DNA of 64,000 bases from Sipunculus nudus (taxonomy: Eukaryota; Annelida; Sipuncula; Golfingiida; Sipunculidae). Made by a program: the position numbers and the translations under genes. The notes under the pieces were generated by a model. The model made no database searches, was not told the DNA's origin, and saw only the letters and a list, made by a program, of their open reading frames with translations. Shown here one piece after another: positions 12,306 to 24,357 of the stretch; the first letter of the stretch is position 1, and each line of letters opens with the position of its first letter. The stretch is taken from the NCBI GenBank assembly GCA_026874595.1, contig CM049309.1, positions 40,129,079-40,193,078 on the forward strand, in the 5' to 3' direction.

Positions 12306-12396
12306 ATATCGGGAAATTCTGGACACACGAAGTCCTTTGGAAATATAGATAATATAGCACGAAAAGCTGAATTATTCCTTCCCTCACTTTTATCAT
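12306..12396 (-). pseudogene. Signal-peptide exon of receptor copy A1
   Basis: Starts with MIKVREGIIQLFVLYYLYF and ends ...NFPI plus one base before a good donor (T|GTGAGT). The residues EGIIQL...YFQRT parallel KGFLQALVL...YQRT of gene B and the exon ends in the family's phase 1. The exon itself is open and plausible as a signal peptide, but the rest of copy A1 is broken, so it is annotated as part of a pseudogene. Confidence 0.7.
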
Positions 12397-13164
12397 TACA
12401 GCAGCTGTGTACAGCAGAAATACATGTGATGCTGAATCAAGTCTGTAGGTCACGCGCTGACTGGTGCGGGTCAAAAGTTTCCGGGTTTTTATGTACACTC
12501 TTAATCCGGAATGTGTTTACAGTTTCTCTCATTAACAATTGGTGGCGTTCGCTGATATAAAAGACCTTTAGGAGAAATTTGCTCCAATCCAGGATTTATT
12601 CAAAAGCACTATATTAGTATAGAGAAATATATTTTGAACCGCGTTATATATTTGTTTGAACAGTTATTTATAGGCAGTTAGGAGTTACAGATATACATTT
12701 CAAGGGCATTATCTAATTTGTATACATAGTGACCATGACACTCTACACATCGAGAAAAAATCTACGTTGGACACCCGAAGACTTTATTGAGAAGCGCTCT
12801 TAAAATCTTATAACATATGTCTTAATGGGATATTATCATCAACCTATATTATGAAATTATAACCTAGATTATAAACCTTATTCCTGTTATTTTTGTACAG
12901 ATATGTGACAAGTCTACCTATCTCAAGTTACAATCACTTTGTGCAACATGTTTTAAGGATCCATTCTGTTAAGCTTCAGCATTTTGAAGATTTATCCTTA
13001 CTGATTAAAATATTAAACTATCTTTCTTGTAGTCAGAGAGTTTTAAAAATTCAATATTTCTAAGAAATATAGTTGTGTCGTCTGCAACCATGCATATTTT
13101 GCAACAAAAATTATTTTTATTCCTTATAATGATAAAAATTATTTCTGTTGCCATTTAATTGTAC

Positions 13165-13570
13165 ATGGTTACTTTTAAAAGTACTTGTCACTGTACCTGA
13201 TTCCATTTATTAGTACTTTTAAGTACAAGTGCAAGATGTAATCATGACATAGTCGCCAGTGTTTGCCAAGAACCGTGACCTTGCCCTTGGACCGATCAAG
13301 GCCAAAACCATGGGTCCGAGGGATTCCGATTTTACACTTGACCTATAAGTTTCAGATCAATTGCTGCAAAATTGCGACCTGTAGCGTGCGGACAAACAGA
13401 CAAACAAACAAACAAACAAACAGACACGACGATTAGCCTATAGTCGCCAGACCTAGGCTGGCGACTATAATAACGGATTGCTTTCGAAAGTAACTGTAAT
13501 TGCAACAGGTAGCTTTTAAAAGTATTGTAACGGATTACTTTCAAGTGCACTTGTAATTGTAACTGATCAT
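13165..13570. mobile_element. Small inverted-repeat element with a perfect hairpin
   Basis: The phrase ATAGTCGCCAG occurs near 13250, and a perfect hairpin TATAGTCGCCAG-acctagg-CTGGCGACTATA lies at about 13439-13470, next to a (CAAA)n run and a GACAGAC stretch. Flanking TTACTTTTAAAAGTAC-like sequence at 13170-13230 recurs around 13490-13560 partly inverted. It looks like a non-autonomous element or nested insertion; no ORF. Confidence 0.4.
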
Positions 13571-15900
13571 TAAAGTATCTATATCAAGCTCCGGGTGGAA
13601 GGACAGATAAACATGTGAAACTTATTAAAAATAATTTTCACGCTTATTGTTGAAGAAGTTTGATATATATAGCTCTAACAAGAAGGTCTTTGTCTTTCAG
13701 CCATAAATGTCAACCATCTGAATGATAACACTGATTCAAATGTGTTTATGTGAAGACATTCTTCCAAAATGCGCGTACCCTGCATGATAGACTATATGGT
13801 TCCCGCTTAAGCATTTACCAAAGTAAATTTTTGTTTAATAATCTAAAAGTTTGTTTGGTATATACGTAATTACTAGCATGTGACCAAATGCAAACCAGTT
13901 ATGTTTTCTGCATATTCTGTTTTATGGAGTAAACTTCAAAAATAAATGATCTTATCGTCCATGAGTAAAAATAGATGATCATACAGACGGTCATGCATAT
14001 ATACAAGAAGCGCGACAAACTAGGCATGGGACAGCTTCTGCTTGCAAACACGACAATAACAAAATTATATCATTTTAGACTTTATTATTATTCATATAAC
14101 ATTACTGCGGATCCACCGGTGCAATACATAAATTGTATTTATAATGCTGACATCAAACAGAAAAAAAGCAGCTGAAATAGTGTCAGTTTTAGAAAAAAAA
14201 GTGCTCTTCTGTAGGGGCCAATAAAGTGAGGTGGTGTAACTACCACTGTAAACCTTGCCTGTCAGCAGTTTTTTTTCATATACCGCTGTATCATACTATT
14301 CACCACCTGGTCACCGATAAGCTTTCCTTTATATTCTCGTTCCAGATGACTGATATTATTTTTTAACTTTTCATTCCAGTGTTCAACGATAGATAGGAGT
14401 TATAATATAGAACTGATACATTACTCAAAGCACACTTTGATGTGTTACTGGTCATGACCCATCTATGAAAAATTACTAGTAATTTCAGTAATGAATACAC
14501 CATAATTGGATAATTACTGTACAGCTAATATAACCGTACATCATCCACATATATATATGTATATATATATGTATATGTATGTGTATTGGTGTGTGTATAA
14601 ATGAAATGTGTTTAATGAAAAATCCAGATGATCTTCATTCGAAGTGAGTGCGCGGTCTCCTCAAGTAAACCAAAACACGTTTTCACGCAACCGGGACCGA
14701 GGTTTAAAAAACTAAAACCCACACACACACACTGGAAAATGGTCCTAGCTGTTTCAAACTGAAAGGATGTCACGCCAGTATATTTTGTTTTCATTGTTAT
14801 CTAACATATATTTGGAATGTAACACTAGAAATGCATTTAACAAAATTATGTTTAATATGAAATGTCACTCTGGCTATGATTTACACACCATAATAGGAGA
14901 CGCAACGGCTAATTAGTACAGTATAATTCAGAGCTTAGTCATCTATGGACTGTTTTCACTTTTCCTTGTTTTTTTTCCTGGAGGTGCTGGATTTACTGCA
15001 TAACCATCAGCTGAAATCATGGATTTACTGATTTCTCTGAAGAACCATAAGACTGGTGCAGTCTCTGATGTGACACCAAGTTGGAGGACTTGCTGAAATC
15101 CAGCACAATGCTCGTCCAATCATGAAGCGCTTCAACATTGTTTTTAAAGTACAAACCTGACCTAAACCCAAGCTATTTAGAAGTTACGTTGCTGTATTTG
15201 TTCAGATTATACCATATTTTAAAAACCAACACATTTTCAAATTACTTGCAAGGGGTTGCAGTCTTAGAAACAGATAATTTTCTGGTTTGGATTGAAGGCA
15301 TACCTTTACTCTTCAGTATTGCGGGATCGGGGTTGATAAATGTTATCTTTGAACAAGCAGGGTTTTCAATGTGTTTTAGCACTGAACCGGTCGCAACCTT
15401 AATAATAGGTCCTCTTAATAGCTGATCTGAGGAAATATTTGACAAGAAAATAGGCACTACTGAGAAAACTATGGGCCTGAATTTGCAGCTTTTTAAAAAA
15501 GTATCGCGTTCGTACTTTATTAGTCTTGCAGCGGTATCTTAGCTTCTTCTTCTACTAATTAATTGTATAGAACATGGTCCTTTTCATGTTGCCAGATAAT
15601 CGCTCTCATTTCACCAAAATGTATACATTAACCTAATGATCATAAAGTATATTTTATCATTTCATATTATTTCTACATTCTTAATATTTCATTTACGTTT
15701 GTACTGTAACTTTTATTATTAAATTTTAGGTACCGTTGTCATCTTGATTATAATTTTCTTGTATTGTATGTCTGGAACTAGGCCTGTTTTCAAAAGAAGT
15801 GTTCTTCTGGTGCAGACTGCCCTGCAGAATGTTGTAATATATAAATAAACTGTAATGTTAAAATAACACACTCTCCAATAAATATATTCATACGACACTG
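13571..15900. other. Non-coding, no recognised gene
   Basis: AT-rich sequence with a short ATATGTATG repeat near 14550-14585. A 71-codon minus-strand frame at 15242-15457 and a possible degraded coding stretch at 14950-15125 have no domain I recognise and no paired splice signals. Confidence 0.45.
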
Positions 15901-16019
15901 ACATTTTACAGTGTTACTTAAGCCGTGTTTCATGTACCCACAAATCGGGGCCAATGTAATCAAAGGTCTCGCAAGGGTATTTGCGAGCAAAAACCTTTCG
16001 CAAACCTCTCGCAGACTGA

Positions 16020-17804
16020 TTTTTTATGTGATCGAAACTTTCGCAAACTCACTATAAGGCGCTGGCTCTCGTAAATTTGCGAATTTCAAAAACCTCTCGC
16101 AGCAGCCCTCGCCGCCTCTTTTGTACCTGTTCATTCACCAAATAGAGCAGAGACAGGTAAATGTTTTATGTTTTAATGGCAGCACAAGCCTAAATGTTTA
16201 ATATAAGCATACTTTTTATACATTATAAGCAAACATAATCCCATGTTTATATATAAACATTAATATTCATATATATATATGTATGTGTGTGTGTTAGAAT
16301 GTTTATGTATTAAAATTTTATAAAATAATCATACTATATAGTCATGAAATAGATATATAAATATGTTCTTGCACATTATATGTTTATATTTAATTAAATT
16401 TTCATAACATATATAACATAATATTTTATATATTTAATATGGCTAAACACTTTTTTTTTAACGTATGTGGTCCTTCTCTTACAAAATCGGCATCCTTTGT
16501 GCATACACAATTTTTTATATCTAAAAAGAGATTACAAAGTAAGTAAAAATGCATATTTAATGACTATCTAAAATTTAGTGCTTAGAAATAAACTGTTCAA
16601 ATTTTAAATGAAAATTTATGAATTTGAAGTCTCAGAACTGAGTTTCCATTTCAATGACTTCAATAAATGTATAAAGGTTTATAAAATGCTATATATAATA
16701 CATCATTATATATCATTTACATTATTATATTTTATATAATATCAGTATTCCGCGAGCTGAATTAGCTGATAAGTTTTCTCTTATGTTTTCACCGGTGCTA
16801 TCGGTTCTTTCGGTGTTTTTCTCTGCATGCTTTATTGAAGAATTAGAGTATATATAATTGACAGCAATTGTACAAAATTTAAATATTCCATTCACCATTT
16901 GATTCTATAGAGGAATTCGCAAAAACTTTCAAAAGAAAAACATTACGATCAAAAGACAAGAATGGTGAAGTAACAAATCAATGTTTCAAGTTTCAAACTT
17001 TGGCACTTGTTAAAGGTTGCATATCTATGGCATATCTATTGCAGACATGCCTATAAATAAACTTCGGATAGGTTTACATTTGTGTAAAATCAGAAGTTAC
17101 TTAACTTGGTAAATTATCAAATTTGTACGCGTGAATGTATACAGGATCACATGAATGCGAATCATGAAAGTTAATTCTTACACTTCATTTTAGGAATAAG
17201 ATTTTTACTATATTTAAACAATAATATGATATAAATAAATTGGAAATATTCCTGCTTTTGAACATCTATTTTCTCATTCTCAAGTATATATAAGATTTTA
17301 CCGAATTCTCAACAATCAGAACAAATGCATATGTAATAATGTATTATTATTATTATAACAATAAACGAGATGCACATTCACACAATGTATTGAAGCATTT
17401 GCGCATATAAATCGTATTGAGAGGCATGATGATTATAACATTTATTAAAGTATAAATAAACAAGGTTAAGTACCTTTTGTGGATGTCTACACGGCGTTCA
17501 CATAATTAATGTAATTAAATATGCAATTTAGGGATACGTTGGAAAACGTTGGAAAACGGAGCAATAGGTTCAACGCCCCTCCTTCTTCCCTCCCTCCTAT
17601 TTTAAGAAAAAAAAGGTGATATGTCAGTTTAACGTCAGGGATTAGTTCCAAGTCCCAGCTTAGCGCACGTATGATTTCTGGATTTTCCTAGCTCCGCTGC
17701 TTTGATCCCTGAAATCCGGTCTTAAATAATTACATATAATTTTTGTTACCTTCATTTGCTTTCAATATACAGTGCAGCCTTAACCCATAGGCCAATAAAC
17801 ATAA

Positions 17805-17841
<37 letters not shown>

Positions 17842-17872
17842 AATATATATATATATGTATTTACACAAGTGA

Positions 17873-17916
<44 letters not shown>

Positions 17917-18136
17917 ACATATAAGGCAGATTCCTGTCCCCTGTGTATGACCCAGGCTTATCCCGATTGTCAATAAAACGCGGGTTACGAGTGTTCGCAA
18001 CAATTGATCAATCGCGAAATTGCGAGAGACGTTCGAGAGGTTTCAGCACACTTCGCAAAAAAAATTGCGAGCCTGCGCAAACCTTCCACAAATCCCCTCG
18101 CAAACGCAAATTTGCGAAAGTTTCGATCACATAGGC
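16020..18136. mobile_element. Possible DNA transposon bounded by inverted TCGCAAA-rich ends
   Basis: The phrase ATGTGATCGAAACTTTCGCA at about 16027-16046 is repeated in exact inverse at about 18112-18132. Both ends sit in about 100-150 bp rich in TCGCAAA/TTTGCGA (15950-16120 and 17985-18135). The interior is very AT-rich with microsatellites and has no transposase. It may be one non-autonomous element of about 2.1 kb, or two inverted copies of a shorter one. The MITE at 60945-61530 has a similar internal motif. Confidence 0.45.
17818..17911. repeat. (AT)n microsatellite, interrupted
   Basis: Two AT runs separated by ATGTATTTACACAAGTGAG. Confidence 0.95.
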
Positions 18137-18139
18137 CCG

Positions 18140-19237
18140 GGTTCGCATTTGTAGTCCTAGGTGCACAAAAGCGGAAACCTATTTCAAAGTTTTAACTGTG
18201 TTTCGTGTAGTAGGTATAAAGTATGTGCATACGCATCTGCAAAACCGGAAGCGCATGGACGCGAATCGGATATCTATTCAGGCGATCATTTTCCAGCAGA
18301 AAGCCTTTGTTGAGTCAGAGAGAGCGGTTTAATTATATGTGAATACCGTACCAAGTAACTACTTACACTGTTATATATGTTATATACATTTTTCATTTTA
18401 TGCTGGCACCGACCATTTATGTATCTTTTTAGCCGACTACATCTTTGTATGACTGCAAAAGACAAGAATCCTTTGTCATCCTCATCTTCTTCTAAAATAA
18501 GACATATTGGAATATACTTTTTTATGTTTTTGTATATTTACAATTTTCAGTCCTTCCTTGAACACTGTTTTGTGCTGAAAATGTTCAATATGGGTATGCT
18601 AAATTCACGCTTTTAAGGTAATTAAAACTTGAATGCAACAAAATGCAATTATATTAATGCCGAATATAAATTCAATAGCTGTTCCTAACCTTTAATGTTC
18701 TTGCGGTAGGACATGAATTTTCTTATTTTATTGACATTTAATGTTTCTCTTCATCTTGAATTAGATAAATGTTGATATATACTTTCACCCATATTTTCTA
18801 TTAAGGAATTTGGTCATGTTCCACAAGGAGAAGTACATCGGTCAGGTCCATGCAGGCGCGACAGTCCACCATATTACAGAAACACTAGATAGCGGTAGCG
18901 GCAGCCCCCTTATATACCTAATTATAGGGCCGTAATCCCGGTGCAGAATTTTAATTCCCGCGGAAAAGTTTCCATTCTCATTTCCGTCTATCCAAGATAG
19001 GAAAAATCATTTTTTAGGTCAAATATAATTGCCCTTCCTTTCTATTTTGTTTATTTGCAACACAAAATATAAAACAACATAGGTCTGAGTTGTTATGTAT
19101 GTAATGTAAATAAGATATGATGGATATCGAGGCAGAAAACAACCAATCACAGTCGTTGTCGTTTTTTATTTCCGGCCACAACGAGAACAACCAATCACAT
19201 TGTAAAAATGTATATATACTACTCTTTAATATACTCA

Positions 19238-19296
<59 letters not shown>

Positions 19297-19627
19297 TTCT
19301 TTTCCTATTTAGTGCAATGCATATTGTGCATCTACTACTTCAGCTTCTTCTACTAGGACCAGGAAAAATACTGCTGCTGCTGATGATGATGATATGCACC
19401 TTTACCACTTAAATCCAGCTCTTGAATAATTATATCAATATATCAAAGGCTACATATGAAAAGAGTGTTTAAAACTTAAGTTAGTGTGCTGAACATAATT
19501 AAAGACCTAGGGCGATTTCAAGGTATGTACATCTGAACAGAGAAGTAATGCGGCACATTATGGGGAAAATATCTGTAAATACAAAAGTCCTATTGTCTAT
19601 GTGACATCAGTACTCCCCTTAACTTAG
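18140..19627. other. Non-coding, no recognised gene
   Basis: AT-rich interval containing an (AT)n run at 19241-19295 and a short GCTGCTGCTGATGATGAT stretch near 19370. No family exon or domain seen. Confidence 0.5.
19241..19295. repeat. (AT)n microsatellite
   Basis: AT dinucleotide run. Confidence 0.95.
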
Positions 19628-19804
19628 ATCATCACGATTTTATCTGGAAAAATACACTTAGTGTCAACAACTGATTTATTGGAAAACACATCAATCATCT
19701 ATATAAACATTGTATCAAGCTCTCAACGTCGGATCCTAGCCTTACATACTTAAATGATATCACGAGATTACAGAGTTTAACCAGTGCGAAGAGAACATTC
19801 TATC

Positions 19805-19810
19805 TTTATT
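19805..19810 (-). promoter_or_regulatory. Candidate polyadenylation signal of gene B
   Basis: AATAAA on the minus strand, about 405 nt downstream of the stop codon. Another AATAAA lies at 19675-19680. Which one is used cannot be decided from sequence. Confidence 0.35.
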
Positions 19811-20214
19811 TAATTTACCAGTCAAACCCACTGATTTAAAATTTGAAAGCAAGCAAAGACCACATATATGTCTTCCCCATTTCCCCTCATAATTAAGTTA
19901 TTTTTTTTCAGAGAACCACAAAATGCACTTGTGATATACGCCCTTCTTCCTCCTTTAAATGTGAATTCCAACCAAGGTTAAGAATTGGACTACTCTTCAC
20001 ATTTTGTGTTAAAAATGCGATTACAGTTGATTGTTTGGTCTTTTTCACATCAACTTCAAGTAGCTTACACTAGTTTAACTGGCGATCAACACGGTAAATC
20101 AGATTTTCAGTCGATTAAAGCACACGATTTTCATGCTTCCACAAGTGCAGGTTTACAAATCATACGACAAACAGAACCGCTCACGTGACTATGATATTAG
20201 AAATCCATTGGCCA

Positions 20215-20824
20215 TTAATGAGCATCCGTGCCACTCAACACCTCTCCAGCGGTGGCATACAAACTTGTATTCTCGGGTTGGTCAAAAGAGGCTACCTTTT
20301 CGTAAGGTTTATTAACTTCAGCATAAACACACCCTACATCGGGTTTATCAACGGGTGTTTTCTTGACTTGCGCATACACAGGCCACACATTTGGTTTATC
20401 AGCAGACGTTTTATTCACTTTAGCATAAACAGGGCCCACATCGGGTTCAACAGCAGACGTTTTATTAACTTGAGCATAAACAGGGCCCCCATCGGATTTA
20501 TCAGCAACTTTTTTATTAACTTGAGCATACACGGGTCCGACATCGGGCTCAATCTGATTCCTATATGCAGCTTTCGGTTTTCTAACCTCTGTGTACAGGG
20601 GCGCTTGTTGCATCATTTCCGTTTGATATCCTGGCATCGGCTCACCTACACATGCGTACTGCTGGGTTTCATCTGAGCTTCCGGTGCCGCCGTCATGAAC
20701 TGTGTCGTACATCACGTCCACCCGTTCATCGTCAGCGCTTCTGTTCAGGGTTCTGAATGATACACTTGGGGGCTGGTAGTTCACTCCAGGGGCAGGGTCG
20801 TTTTTCCTGCGAGGCTTCCACCGC
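20215..20824 (-). CDS. Gene B tail exon: cytoplasmic domain with tandem YxxV motifs
   Basis: The exon begins after TTTACTTCAG|G and continues the frame of the TM exon (…YHR then [19 protein letters not shown]). The basic WKPRRK stretch fits the stop-transfer side of a membrane span. Tyrosine motifs in order: NYQPP, VMYDTV (fits the ITIM pattern V-x-Y-x-x-V), QYACV, PLYTEV, then five tandem 17-aa repeats of the form [12 protein letters not shown]-x-S-A-D-K, with YAQV, YAQV, YAKV, YAQV and YAEV cores, then SLYATA near the end (GTDAH, TAA). The repeats correspond to a 51-bp in-frame minisatellite. YxxV/L motifs of this kind bind SH2 domains of phosphatases or adaptors in known receptors; the actual partner here is unknown. 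Confidence 0.85.
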
Positions 20825-21448
20825 CTGAAGTAAAAAAAAATGTAAATTTCATGTTCCACTTCTGTTCAAGGTATGAACTAGCAAATGAACTGAAGACTGA
20901 TAAATGACAGCTGATAAATAAGTCATAAAAAAATTACCCGAGTTAAAAGATTGGCATGATTAAAAGTACAGCCCTATCCGTTGCGGCCAATTGTTGCACA
21001 AGGCTTTTACTTACAAAAATAGAAGAGCCACCCATGGCGGCATTTTTGTCACCCTGAGATACTTATGAACTCATGCATACTGACCTGTGATAGTAGAAGC
21101 AGGACACAGCAGCACCTACCAGCAATATCACAAACAACGAAAGTAGAACCAACCCAATCACCAATCCTGAATGATATATTATTAGTACAATGTATCCATT
21201 ATTGATTTATTTTTGATTATCAATCATTTATATCACAAATGTGTACGTTTTTCCTAATGTCTGGCATACAGATGTAATTATACATTGCAAACATGCTTAA
21301 ATACTACTCAGTTTAGAGGCGTGAAATACTATTCAAACCCAAAAGACTTTTCATAACATCACAGAGAAAAATGAAGGCCTTAATTGGACTAAAATTTGTT
21401 ACAATACCTCCACCAAGTTTCCCTCAAACGTTGTTGCACTCATACAGG

Positions 21449-21523
<75 letters not shown>

Positions 21524-21568
21524 ATATTTCCTTCAAACGTTGTTGCACTCATACAGGAAATATTATAT

Positions 21569-21599
<31 letters not shown>

Positions 21600-24310
21600 A
21601 TTATATATATTTATATATATATGGCAGACGAAAGTCGCTGAGCAGCACTGCCAATTCATGACCCAACCGTTATCATGTCAAGTGTTACTCAAGCCAAAGA
21701 ACCTCTACCGTAATAAGCAGAATCCAGAATGGCCAACCAAAATCCAACACCTCCAAGACCGTGTGCCCTGAGAAGGATAAATGGTTCGAATAATGCGTAT
21801 ATTTATGTGCAGAGAGAAAATGTTTCAGCTGAGACTGTTGAACTTGTACTTGTGTGTTCGTAGTGGTGTATCTCGGTTGCTGTTTTCGTGGGCCGACCTG
21901 AATCACCAACCCATATATGATATGTATCATAATACATACAAAGGGCAAAGAAAAAGGGCTTTACATAATTATATTATATAAAACAAAGAATAACTGTAGG
22001 CCGACCTGTATTTCAATATCATGTCCTAAAACATGATATTAATGAAACATTGTATTAATAATTGATCCTTTGTGCTTGTATTTATGTGCAGAGAGAAACG
22101 TTTGTCCTGGGACTGTTGAAATCGTACTTTTGTCTTTGTAGTGGTGGCCCCCGGGTGTTGTTTTCGTGGACCGACCTGCAAATCACCAACTAATGATTAA
22201 TATGTAAATACAAAGGGCAGAGAAGAGAGGTTTACATAAATATATTCAATAACACATAGAATAACTGTAGGCCGACCTGTATATCATGCCATAAAACATT
22301 ATTTTAATGAAACATGATATTTATAGTTGATTCCTGTGCGTGTGTTCATGTGCAAGGAGAAAGGTTTAAACTGAGATTGTTGGTATTGTACTTTTGTCTT
22401 CGTAGTAGTGGATCTCGGTTGTTGTCTTCGTTTGCCGACCTGTAAATTACCAATTCATGCGCGTATAATATGTATCTGAACAACTATAAAGGGCAAAGAA
22501 GAGGGGTTTCCAAAATTGTATTCTATAAAACAGAGAATAACTGTAGGCCGACCTGTATATCATGTCATAAAACATGATTTTTATAAAACATAATATTTAT
22601 GTTTGCTAAGAGAAAGGTTTAAACTGAGATTGTTGAAATTGTACTTTTGTCTACGTAGTAGTGTATCTCGATTGTTGTCTTCGTTTGCCGACCTGTAAAT
22701 TACCAATTCATGCGCGTATAATATGTATCTGAATACCTATAAAGGGCAAAGAAGAGGGGTTTCCAAAATTGTATTCTATAAAACAGAGAATAACTGTAGG
22801 CCGACCTGTGTATCACTATAAAAAAGTAGGAGATGATACACACGACATTGATTTCCACGTGCAGTCATCTCCAGTCACATAAACTCACGTTATTTGTAGA
22901 TTTCAATGAATGTGAATTCGGTTGAATGCACGGTCCGACCTTAATTATTTCATGTCTCTGGTTTTGAGCAGTCCGGGAGTCAAGATAGTAAGTAAGTAAG
23001 TGACTGTTTTATTCAAACTCGGATACATTTCAGGTCAACAAGGGAACATGAGCTCGGAAGAGCTCTTTAACCGACTACATAAATATTTGCATTTCATGGC
23101 AATCAAATACAAGTTATAAATCCTGCACACTAGAAACAGTAAAATATTAAGAAGCACATTAAAAAACATGCACAATTACGAGTTTTAAGCATCACTGAAA
23201 GCGTATACAGTAGTCATGTATAATTCAGAATAATAAAATTATTGCAACAAAAATTGCAATGCTATATGGTATACCCTTCTCCGAACTGCAACCTACACCT
23301 CATTATATAAATTTGACCTAGTTACCTACACATATAAGTTCTAATTGCATGTACATTATACATTTATTTCTGTGTCACTACAACTTTTCATGACTGGTTT
23401 ATACCGAACATACAATTTATCTTTCCTACATTATTGCTTCACTCGATACCTTACTTCTATGATAAATTGCTGACATACAGTCCAGTTCCAGTTGCTATCT
23501 TGACCATAACAGAAATTGTCCTAGTGTTTACCTGGGTCCAGAAATGACTGCATGTGGTCTCCCTGCTGACGTCATGGTCAGTATTCTGTACTGACCTTGA
23601 CTAAATAAAATGTACATTGGATACACACCAGATACACTCTAGCTGTTTCCTAACTATCTTACCTGGTAGCCCACTCTATCTCTGTCCGAGTTAATGGGTA
23701 AAGCCATGTAAGCCTACCAATTGCTATTTGAACTATCCTATTTACTAATAAGTTAATTTCTAACTCCGTTTAATATCATGTCCTTAAACATTATATTAAT
23801 GAAACATTATATTAATAATTTATTATTTATCCCTGTATTTATATTCAGAGAGGAAATTTTTACCTGAGATTGTTGAAATGGTACTTGTATCTTTGTAGTG
23901 GTGGCCCCTGGTTGTTGTCTTCGTAGGTAGTCCTGTAAATCACCGACCCATATAAATGTATCTTATTACATAAAAAAAGGGCAAAACAAATAGGTTTACT
24001 TAATTATGCTCAATAAAACAGACAATAACATATATTTAGATATATTTGTTTACTTATTTCCTTTGCAGGCCGACCTGTATATCAATAAAAAAACATGATA
24101 TTAATGAAACCTAATATTAATAATTAAGTCTTTGTGCGTGTATTATGTGCACAGATAAAAGTTTAACCTGAGATCGTAGCCTTGTAGTGATGGTTCCCGG
24201 TTGTTGTCTTGGATTTCTCAGTTGGAATTTCTTTCGAAGGCCGAACTGAATATCGACACATATGAAAACATCTTATTACATACAAAGGTCAAAGGAGAAG
24301 GTTATACGGA

Positions 24311-24357
<47 letters not shown>

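Larger units (their letters stand above)
21780..24260 (-). repeat. Tandem stalk-exon array of gene B (six units)
   Basis: Six related units each contain one small symmetric phase 1-1 exon encoding a Thr/Ser-rich stalk segment: s1 24168-24245, s2 23864-23932, s3 22624-22692, s4 22371-22439, s5 22107-22175, s6 21829-21897. All but s1 (78 nt) are 69 nt long, and s3-s6 are spaced 253, 264 and 278 bp apart. Between exons, each unit repeats a second acceptor-like phrase (CAG|GTCGGCC on the minus strand, near 22000, 22275, 22550 and 22805). A LINE-like 3' fragment (22985-23275) separates s2 from s3. Confidence 0.85.

Noticed and set aside
15242-15457. 71-codon ORF as a gene or transposon piece
   Set aside because: No recognised domain, no paired splice sites and no paralog in the window.
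20215-20560. Tail repeats as ITAMs
   Set aside because: ITAM needs paired YxxL/I motifs 6-8 residues apart; here single YxxV motifs are 17 residues apart.
20185-20676. 163-codon plus-strand ORF opposite the gene B tail exon, and the similar 152-codon ORF at 506-964
   Set aside because: Both are the antisense of the repeated tail exon; the 51-bp repeat keeps the complementary frame open. The minus-strand reading has conserved motifs, splice acceptor and paralogs.
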